Shown piece by piece: positions 7,685 through 12,203 of a DNA stretch of 12,203 nucleotides. The stretch is from a bacterium (GTDB lineage Bacteria; Calditrichota; Calditrichia; RBG-13-44-9; J042), in assembly GCA_015494485.1 (NCBI GenBank), contig WGBF01000417.1, positions 1 through 12,203 on the forward strand, written 5' to 3'. A program made the position numbers and the translations under genes. Position 1 is the stretch's first letter; each line of letters opens with the position of its first letter. The notes below the pieces were generated by a model. That model saw only the letters and a list, made by a program, of their open reading frames with translations. It was not told the origin of the DNA and ran no database searches.

Positions 7685-8959
7685 TTATAACCGACTATTC
7701 AGGGGACAATGGCCCACACCCACGTGGGCGCGGAATTCATCCCCAAATTTTTTCAAAAAGCTCTGGATGGGCATGGCAGCCGCATCGCCCAGCGGGCAAA
7801 TGGTACGGAAATTTATGTGATTGGCCACTTCGCCCAGCAATTCCACATCCTTTTCCGTGGCATGGCCACTTTCAATTTTGTGCAGAATTTTTTCCGCCCA
7901 GTTGGTTCCTTCACGGCAGGGAGTACACTGTCCGCAGGATTCATGGCGGTAAAAGTGCAGCAGATTCAACAGCGCATCCACCATACAGGTGTCTTCGTGC
8001 ATCACAATGGTTCCGGCAGACCCCAGCATGGTGCCAATGGCCGCCAGAGAGTTAAAATCCATCGCCACATCAATTTCGTCCGCCCGTAAAATAGGTACCG
8101 AAGACCCACCCGGAATGACGGCTTTCAGCTTCTTGTCATCCAGAATGCCGCCACCGTCTTCGTAAATAATTTCTTTCAGATTGGTGCCCATGGGCAGTTC
8201 ATACACTCCGGGACGTTTCACATGGCCGCTTAAACAGTACAATTTGGGTCCCGGACTTTGCTCCGGCCCAATGCTTTTAAACCAGCTGGCACCCCGCTCA
8301 ATAATGGAGGGTACACAGGCCAGCGTTTCCACATTGTTCACAATGGTGGGGCTGTGCTGATACCCCTCAATGGCCGGGAAGGGCGGTTTAATACGGGGCC
8401 ATCCGCGCTTTCCTTCCAGCGATTCAATTAACCCCGTTTCCTCACCACAGATGTAAGCACCGGCACCGCGGTGGACGGCCATGTCCAGATTGTAACCGGT
8501 ACCCAGAATGTTTTTCCCCAGAAATCCTTTATCGTAGGCTTCCTGAATGGCTTTTTCCAGAATGCGGGCTTCCTTCACAAATTCGCCACGAATGTAAATA
8601 TAGGAATGATTGGACCGGATGGCGAAGGAAGCAATCATGGCACCTTCCAGCACCAGGTGGGGATTGCCGTTAATCAGCAAGCGGTCTTTAAATGTACCCG
8701 GCTCACTTTCGTCGGCGTTGACCAGCAGGTAATGGGGCTTGCTGTCGTCTTTGGGAACAAATCCCCATTTGACCCCGGTGGGAAACCCGGCGCCCCCACG
8801 TCCCCGCAGATTGGAGGCTTTCACCTCTTCAATCACTTCATCGGGGGACATGCTTTTTAACACTTTCTGAAACGCCTGATAGCCACCGTGCTTCAGGTAG
8901 TATTCAATACTTTGGGATTCCGGAATGTTAATATGTTGCGTTAATACTTTCTCGAACAT
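7685..8959 (-). CDS. nuoF: NADH-quinone oxidoreductase subunit F (NADH/FMN subunit)
   Basis: NADH-oxidising flavoprotein at the tip of the peripheral arm, 424 residues, a normal length. The glycine-rich FMN/NADH site is RGRGGAGFPTG (52-62). NADESEPGTFKDR (81-93) contains Glu86, equivalent to E. coli Glu95 near the flavin. GAGAYICGEETGLIESLEG (166-182) is the second nucleotide-binding signature, here with Gly176 where alanine is usual. The 4Fe-4S cluster N3 is held by Cys342, Cys345, Cys348 (SCGQCTPCREG) and Cys388 (TICPLGDA). The ATG lies 10 bases after the nuoE stop, preceded by a GAGAGAG purine run. Its presence with nuoE and nuoG shows that NADH, rather than ferredoxin or F420H2, is the intended donor. 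Confidence 0.97.
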   Translation of the reverse strand: MFEKVLTQHINIPESQSIEYYLKHGGYQAFQKVLKSMSPDEVIEEVKASNLRGRGGAGFPTGVKWGFVPKDDSKPHYLLVNADESEPGTFKDRLLINGNPHLVLEGAMIASFAIRSNHSYIYIRGEFVKEARILEKAIQEAYDKGFLGKNILGTGYNLDMAVHRGAGAYICGEETGLIESLEGKRGWPRIKPPFPAIEGYQHSPTIVNNVETLACVPSIIERGASWFKSIGPEQSPGPKLYCLSGHVKRPGVYELPMGTNLKEIIYEDGGGILDDKKLKAVIPGGSSVPILRADEIDVAMDFNSLAAIGTMLGSAGTIVMHEDTCMVDALLNLLHFYRHESCGQCTPCREGTNWAEKILHKIESGHATEKDVELLGEVANHINFRTICPLGDAAAMPIQSFLKKFGDEFRAHVGVGHCPLNSRL

Positions 8960-8969
8960 GAGCTCTCTC

Positions 8970-9470
8970 TTACTCTAAATTATCCAGAATTTCATCCAGC
9001 TTTTCAATCGTCAAACCTTCGTAATAATCATCATTAATCTGTACCACCGGCGCCGTACCGCAGGACCCCAGGCATTCCACTTTCATCAGGGAGAACTTGC
9101 CATCCGGAGTAACTTCCCCTTCGTGGATTCCCAGCTTTGCTTCCAGGTGCTCGTAAATTTCCCGCGCACCGCGCAATGCACAGGAAAGGGTTCGGCACAC
9201 CTGAATGTGGTACTTGCCCGTGGGCTTCAACTTGAACATGGTGTAAAAACTGGTGGTATCCATGACTTCGCCCACGGTTAAATCCAGCAGGTTGCTCACA
9301 TATTCCATGACATCCCGGGAAATGTACCCGAATTCCCGCTGCGCCAGGTGCAATGTAGGCAACGTGGCAGAGCGCTTGTCGGGATAGCGCTTTAAAATTT
9401 CCTGGAATTCCTTTTTTGCTGCTTCCGAAAATTCGACTTTCATGGGTTGTTGTGTTTCCTTTTGTGCCAT
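8970..9470 (-). CDS. nuoE: NADH-quinone oxidoreductase subunit E
   Basis: Thioredoxin-like 2Fe-2S subunit of the NADH module (24 kDa type), 166 residues, a normal length. Cluster N1a ligands are Cys92, Cys97 (VCRTLSCALRG) and Cys133, Cys137 (ECLGSCGTAP), with typical CX4C and CX3C spacing. The N-terminal helical part includes the family stretch HLAQREFGYIS and TTSFYTMF. The ATG at 9470 lies two bases after the nuoD stop; an in-frame ATG nine codons later (9443) has an AAGGA upstream at a longer than ideal distance. The longer form is preferred for its tight coupling to nuoD, but the start is not settled. N1a is off the main electron path and may hold an electron transiently. Confidence 0.96.
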   Translation of the reverse strand: MAQKETQQPMKVEFSEAAKKEFQEILKRYPDKRSATLPTLHLAQREFGYISRDVMEYVSNLLDLTVGEVMDTTSFYTMFKLKPTGKYHIQVCRTLSCALRGAREIYEHLEAKLGIHEGEVTPDGKFSLMKVECLGSCGTAPVVQINDDYYEGLTIEKLDEILDNLE

Positions 9471-9472
9471 AA

Positions 9473-10669
9473 TTAACGGTCCAGTTCCCCAGCAATAATA
9501 TTTAAACTTCCCAGCACGGCAACCACGTCAGCAACCAGGTTCCCGCGCACCATTTTATCAAAACAGGAATAATTTACAAAAGACGGAGGTCGCACCCGCA
9601 GGCGATAGGCTTTATTGGTGCCATCGGAAACAATATAAAACCCCAGTTCCCCGTTGGGGGCTTCCGTGGCTACGTAAATATCGCCTTCCGGGACGTTAAA
9701 CCCGTGGCCGGGCATGATGTTTTTAAAATGATGAATGAGCCCTTCAATGGTATCGTACACCTTTTCTTTTTCCGGCAGGGTGTATTTGTGGTCAAAATAA
9801 TTTACCGGGCCGTCCGGAAGATCCTTGAGGGCCTGCTCCACAATGCGCATGCTTTGAACCAGCTCTTCCATGCGTACCAGATAGCGGGAATACACATCGC
9901 CATCATCACACACGGGAATTTCAAAATCCAGACGGTCATATATTAAATAAGGAAAGTTTCTTCGCACATCGTAGGCGACGCCGGAACCCCGCAACACCGG
10001 CCCCGTTACCCCGCAGTTGATGGCATCTTCTCTGGAAAGATACCCTACCCCGCGCGTACGGTCCATCCAGATACGGTTGCGGGTTAATAATCCGTGCAGC
10101 TCTTTTAAAGTGTTGGGAAAGTACCCCAGAAACCATTTGACCATGTCTTCAAAATCTTCCGGCACATCGCGCATTAAGCCACCAATACGGGTGTAACTGG
10201 TGGTTAACCGGGCTCCGCACACGTGTTCAAATAAGTTGTACAGGTGTTCCCGCGCTTCGAACGCGTACAGAAAGGCAGTAAATGCGCCGATATCCAGTGC
10301 ATGGGTACCCACCCACACCATGTGGTCCGCAATGCGGGTCAGTTCCGCCAGTATGGTGCGGATGTATTTGGCCCGTTCCGGAATTTCAATGCCAATAAGC
10401 TGCTCCACCGCCTCTGCAAAGCCAATGTTATTGGCCAGAGAAGAAAGGTAATTCATGCGGTCGGAAAGGGTAATCCACTGGTTGTAGGTTTTGTATTCTC
10501 CCAGCTTTTCGAAACCGGAATGCAGGTAGCCAATGTGCGGCTCTGCTTTTTTTACCACTTCGCCATCCAGCTCCAGCACAATGCGCAGTGTTCCGTGGGT
10601 GGCCGGATGCTGGGGGCCAAAATTCAAAATCATCTGGTCGGTTTTAATCTCGTAACTCGGTTGCGCCAT
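9473..10669 (-). CDS. nuoD: NADH-quinone oxidoreductase subunit D
   Basis: 49-kDa-type subunit that forms the quinone head-group site, 398 residues, related to the large subunit of NiFe hydrogenases but without metal-binding cysteines. GPQHPATHG at residues 18-26 carries His25, and DRMNYLSSL carries Tyr74. These match Thermus His38 and Tyr87, the pair that hydrogen-bonds quinone, with identical 49-residue spacing. The C-terminus AELDR-like ending (IIAGELDR) is typical and complete. It is a stand-alone gene, not fused to nuoC as in enterobacteria. It lies 51 bases after nuoC, with a weak GGCGAG close to the ATG. Its normal partner NuoB, carrying cluster N2, is absent from the operon although the quinone residues here are intact. 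Confidence 0.97.
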   Translation of the reverse strand: MAQPSYEIKTDQMILNFGPQHPATHGTLRIVLELDGEVVKKAEPHIGYLHSGFEKLGEYKTYNQWITLSDRMNYLSSLANNIGFAEAVEQLIGIEIPERAKYIRTILAELTRIADHMVWVGTHALDIGAFTAFLYAFEAREHLYNLFEHVCGARLTTSYTRIGGLMRDVPEDFEDMVKWFLGYFPNTLKELHGLLTRNRIWMDRTRGVGYLSREDAINCGVTGPVLRGSGVAYDVRRNFPYLIYDRLDFEIPVCDDGDVYSRYLVRMEELVQSMRIVEQALKDLPDGPVNYFDHKYTLPEKEKVYDTIEGLIHHFKNIMPGHGFNVPEGDIYVATEAPNGELGFYIVSDGTNKAYRLRVRPPSFVNYSCFDKMVRGNLVADVVAVLGSLNIIAGELDR

Positions 10670-10720
10670 CGCTCGCCAATTGTTTTTATTGCCAGTTTAG
10701 TTAATGACCGCTGGGGCCGT

Positions 10721-11209
10721 TTATTTCAAATCCAGAATTACATCTCGTTCGCCACGTCCCCGCAGCGGGTAATCTTTCCGCAGCGGAAACCCGTCGAACA
10801 CATCCGGCAGCAACAAACGTCGCAAATCCGGATGTCCAACGAAATTGAAGCCAAACATTTCAAATGCTTCCCGTTCCAGCCAGTTGGCCGCACCCCACAG
10901 GGGTGTCAGGGACGGCACATCAAGGTCATCTTCCGGAACCCCGCACTTCACCCGCAAACGGACGTTATTTTTAAACGAATACAGGTGGTACACCACGTCA
11001 AAACGGGGTTCCCGCTCCATTTTCAAATAATCCACACCGGTGATATCCGTAAGGTAATCGAAGTGAAGGTCCTTATCTTCTTTAAGAAATTTCATGAAGT
11101 CAAGAAGGTCTGCCTTGTTAATCCGCGCTGAAAGCTGGTTGCGGAATTCTTCAAATTCCACCGAAGGAAATTTTTCCGAAATGCGCTTCTTTATTGTTTC
11201 AAAATCCAT
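10721..11209 (-). CDS. nuoC: NADH-quinone oxidoreductase subunit C
   Basis: 30-kDa-type structural subunit of the peripheral arm, 162 residues. The family signature runs from WLEREAFEMFG (about 110-120) through GHPDLRRLLLPD (125-136) to PLRKDYPLRG (142-151). It has no cofactor and helps hold NuoD, NuoG and NuoI together. The chosen ATG (11209) follows the nuoA stop by five bases and has GGGAG eight bases upstream. A longer reading from an ATG at 11224 overlaps the end of nuoA and has no Shine-Dalgarno, so it is disfavoured. In most bacteria nuoB sits between nuoA and nuoC; here the two genes are joined directly. Confidence 0.96.
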   Translation of the reverse strand: MDFETIKKRISEKFPSVEFEEFRNQLSARINKADLLDFMKFLKEDKDLHFDYLTDITGVDYLKMEREPRFDVVYHLYSFKNNVRLRVKCGVPEDDLDVPSLTPLWGAANWLEREAFEMFGFNFVGHPDLRRLLLPDVFDGFPLRKDYPLRGRGERDVILDLK

Positions 11210-11214
11210 TGCCA

Positions 11215-11580
11215 CTACTCCCATTTAAAAGCACCGCGTTTGAACAGGTACAAATACCCCGCAAACAAAATGGCAATAAACACCACCATTTCCCAGAAAA
11301 TAAAACTGCTGTAGGTCAGGAATTTTTTGTACACCACCGCCCAGGGGTAAAAGAAAATCACTTCCACATCAAACAGGATAAACATCATCGCCACAAGATA
11401 GAACCGAATGGGATAGCGCAGGCGCGCTTCCATCTGGGGCGGAAGCCCTGACTCATACACCGAATCTTTAATGGGTTCCTTAACGCGGGGATTAACCATG
11501 TGGGTCATGATGAGTGTTACTGCCGCAAAACCAAAACCAATTACCAGCATCAATAAAACAGGAATGTACTGTGATAGCAT
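11215..11580 (-). CDS. nuoA: NADH-quinone oxidoreductase subunit A
   Basis: Small membrane subunit of complex I (ND3 homologue), 121 residues, three membrane helices at about 4-26, 58-80 and 87-112. The loop YESGLPPQMEARLRYPIRFY is the flexible TM1-TM2 loop near the quinone site; it has Ser where mitochondrial ND3 carries the switch cysteine, as in E. coli. FILFDVEVIFFYPWA carries Asp71 and Glu73, matching conserved proton-path acids. The start at 11580 (MLSQYIPVLL) gives the usual length and has GGGGA four bases upstream. An in-frame ATG seven codons earlier (11601) has no ribosome binding site and lies within an inverted repeat, so it is disfavoured. It is the first gene of the nuo operon. 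Confidence 0.95.
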   Translation of the reverse strand: MLSQYIPVLLMLVIGFGFAAVTLIMTHMVNPRVKEPIKDSVYESGLPPQMEARLRYPIRFYLVAMMFILFDVEVIFFYPWAVVYKKFLTYSSFIFWEMVVFIAILFAGYLYLFKRGAFKWE

Positions 11581-11600
11581 TGCGTCCCCACTCTTCGTCA

Positions 11601-11618
11601 TTTAGAAAATTTTCACAA
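11601..11618 (-). promoter_or_regulatory. Rex-like operator candidate upstream of nuoA
   Basis: On the minus strand this reads TTGTGAAAATTTTCTAAA. Compared with the Rex operator consensus TTGTGAA-N4-TTCACAA, one half is perfect and the other matches five of seven, centred on the ten-base palindrome GAAAATTTTC. It lies about 20 bases before the chosen nuoA start. Rex senses the NADH/NAD+ ratio and is known to control NADH dehydrogenase genes in several phyla, so the position makes sense. No rex gene is visible here and a chance match in AT-rich DNA is possible. Confidence 0.3.
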
Positions 11619-11631
11619 AACAGGGTGAAAA
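11610..11631. repeat. Perfect 7-base inverted repeat before nuoA
   Basis: TTTTCAC and GTGAAAA flank an eight-base spacer (AAAACAGG), giving arms with centres 15 bases apart, a common operator geometry. It shares its TTTTCAC arm with the Rex-like site, so the two may be alternative readings of one regulatory element or tandem half-sites. It is unlike a terminator, as the arms are AT-rich and no U-run follows. Confidence 0.35.
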
Positions 11632-11823
11632 GTTAGGGAATGCGTGTTTTTAAAATCAATAAAAAAAATTCTTTTTAAACCGGTGTAAAAATTAAAAGTG
11701 TCGGGAATGGTAGAATCGAATCCAAATTGGGAACCTAATTTTCTCAGAGGGCAATGGATTCACCCATTAACCCCTTTTTTCGGTATGCCGCGCTGCAAAA
11801 ATATTACGGAGATTTCTTTCCGG

Positions 11824-12203
11824 CTACTTCCCTGTTTTTGGGCCAAAAAGCTCCTTGAGGTGCTGAAAAAATTTCCCCACCGGAAAGCCCACCACATTGT
11901 AAAAATCCCCTTCAATGCGTTCAATAAAAACGGCCGCTTTCCCCTGAATGGCGTACGCGCCGGCCTTGTCGAAGGGCTCCTGGGTGGTCAGGTAAAACTC
12001 AATTTCCTCCCGACTCATGGGATAAAATGTTACCGCCGTACTGCCATGGTCAACAATGGTTGTTTCGGGGGTGACAAGGGCCAGCCCGGTAATAACAAAA
12101 TGGGTTTTACCCTGCAGCGTTTCCAGCATGTGGAGTGCTTCCTCCCGCGATTGCGGTTTGGGGAAAATATGATGATCCAGGGTCACCAGGGTATCGGCCT
12201 GTC
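11824..12203 (-). CDS. maf: Maf-family nucleoside triphosphate pyrophosphatase, C-terminal part
   Basis: House-cleaning nucleotide pyrophosphatase that hydrolyses non-canonical or excess NTPs to NMP and pyrophosphate in the cytoplasm. The gene enters from the right edge and its 5' end is outside. The visible 126 codons begin QADTLVTLDHHIFPKPQSRE, matching the Maf core ADT-(hydrophobic)-LD-x-x-(I/L)-x-KP. TGLAL and the block EPFDKAGAYAIQGKAAVFIERIEGDFYNVVGFPV follow. The Gln of AYAIQG is the feature of the dTTP/UTP-specific (YhdE-like) branch; the m7GTP-specific YceF branch has a different sequence there. The N-terminal SASPRR motif is not visible. A GTG at 12186 could be read as a start, but homology clearly continues upstream, so it is internal. 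It lies 243 bases before nuoA on the same strand. Confidence 0.93.
   Translation of the reverse strand, partial: QADTLVTLDHHIFPKPQSREEALHMLETLQGKTHFVITGLALVTPETTIVDHGSTAVTFYPMSREEIEFYLTTQEPFDKAGAYAIQGKAAVFIERIEGDFYNVVGFPVGKFFQHLKELFGPKTGK

Larger units (their letters stand above)
11581..11823 (-). promoter_or_regulatory. AT-rich intergenic leader between maf and nuoA, probable nuo promoter region
   Basis: These roughly 240 bases separate the maf stop from the nuoA start and are clearly more AT-rich than the genes around them, as expected for the operon promoter. Weak sigma70-like elements can be picked out on the minus strand: TTGATT (11654-11659) followed about 18 bases later by TAACTT, or TTTAAT (11691-11696) as an isolated -10. 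None is convincing. I see no intrinsic terminator after maf: CGG-TATG-CCG (around 11781-11790) has no U-run in either direction. Transcription may therefore partly read through from maf into nuo. Confidence 0.4.

Noticed and set aside
10244..11131. 295-codon plus-strand open frame opposite nuoC and nuoD
   Set aside because: It spans two well-supported genes on the opposite strand, and its translation is low-complexity, rich in His/Gln/Arg/Phe, with no recognisable domain. It is a codon-bias shadow.
11602..11701. Sigma70 promoter for nuoA with defined -35/-10 boxes
   Set aside because: TTGATT and TAACTT or TTTAAT give only partial matches with imperfect spacing. The promoter probably lies here but I cannot place it, so only the region is annotated.
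11753..11768. Inverted repeat AATGG-N6-CCATT between maf and nuoA, considered as a maf terminator
   Set aside because: It is a weak five-base stem with no T-run following on either strand, so not an intrinsic terminator.
11754..11858. 34-codon plus-strand ORF (MDSPINPFFRYAALQ...) with AGAGGG before the ATG
   Set aside because: The purine run is only about two bases from the ATG, the frame runs into the opposite-strand 3' end of maf, and there is no family resemblance. Probably chance.
1..12203. CRISPR array, insertion sequence, tRNA/rRNA or phage/defence genes
   Set aside because: No periodic repeats, terminal inverted repeats with a transposase, tRNA-like cloverleafs or unexplained gene-sized gaps were seen. 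Coding sequence is accounted for by maf and nuo genes.

Overview
The window holds one long minus-strand operon for a proton-pumping NADH:quinone oxidoreductase (respiratory complex I, NDH-1). Reading along the minus strand (right to left), the order is maf (cut by the right edge), a 241-base gap, then nuoA-C-D-E-F-G-H-J-K-L-M-N, with nuoN cut by the left edge. Twelve nuo genes are recognisable. Eleven lie complete in the window and nuoN is a fragment of about 168 residues. The gaps between nuo genes are 0 to 67 bases, which indicates a single co-transcribed, translationally coupled unit. No RNA genes, mobile elements, CRISPR arrays or plus-strand genes were found.

Layout: the NADH-input module (nuoE, nuoF, nuoG; about 6.0-9.5 kb) carries ligands for the FMN site and for clusters N1a, N3, N1b, N5, N4 and the accessory N7. 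The quinone-module genes present are nuoC and nuoD (9.5-11.2 kb). The membrane arm (nuoA, H, J, K, L, M, N) has the conserved charged residues of proton translocation. NuoE/F oxidise NADH, electrons pass through NuoG toward the quinone site formed with NuoD and NuoH, and NuoL/M/N plus NuoJ/K/A/H carry out proton pumping.

The most notable feature is an absence. The standard bacterial order is A-B-C-D-E-F-G-H-I-J-K-L-M-N. Here nuoA is followed after 5 bases by nuoC, and nuoH after 17 bases by nuoJ. Both nuoB (cluster N2) and nuoI (N6a/N6b) are therefore missing, and no remnant is left. These are the two Fe-S subunits that hand electrons from NuoG to quinone, so the complex encoded here cannot work unless they come from elsewhere. 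NuoG is also compact (543 residues) yet keeps the N7 cysteines.

The region before nuoA is AT-rich and holds a near-match to the Rex (NADH/NAD+ sensor) operator overlapping a second inverted repeat. It is a plausible redox control point but rests on pattern matching alone.

Organism: a bacterium with moderate GC and an NADH-linked 14-subunit-type complex I. The compact N7-bearing NuoG and general protein character would suit an FCB/Calditrichota-like lineage, but this is a low-confidence impression. The window looks like core energy metabolism rather than an accessory region. I see no evidence of an undescribed defence or mobile system.
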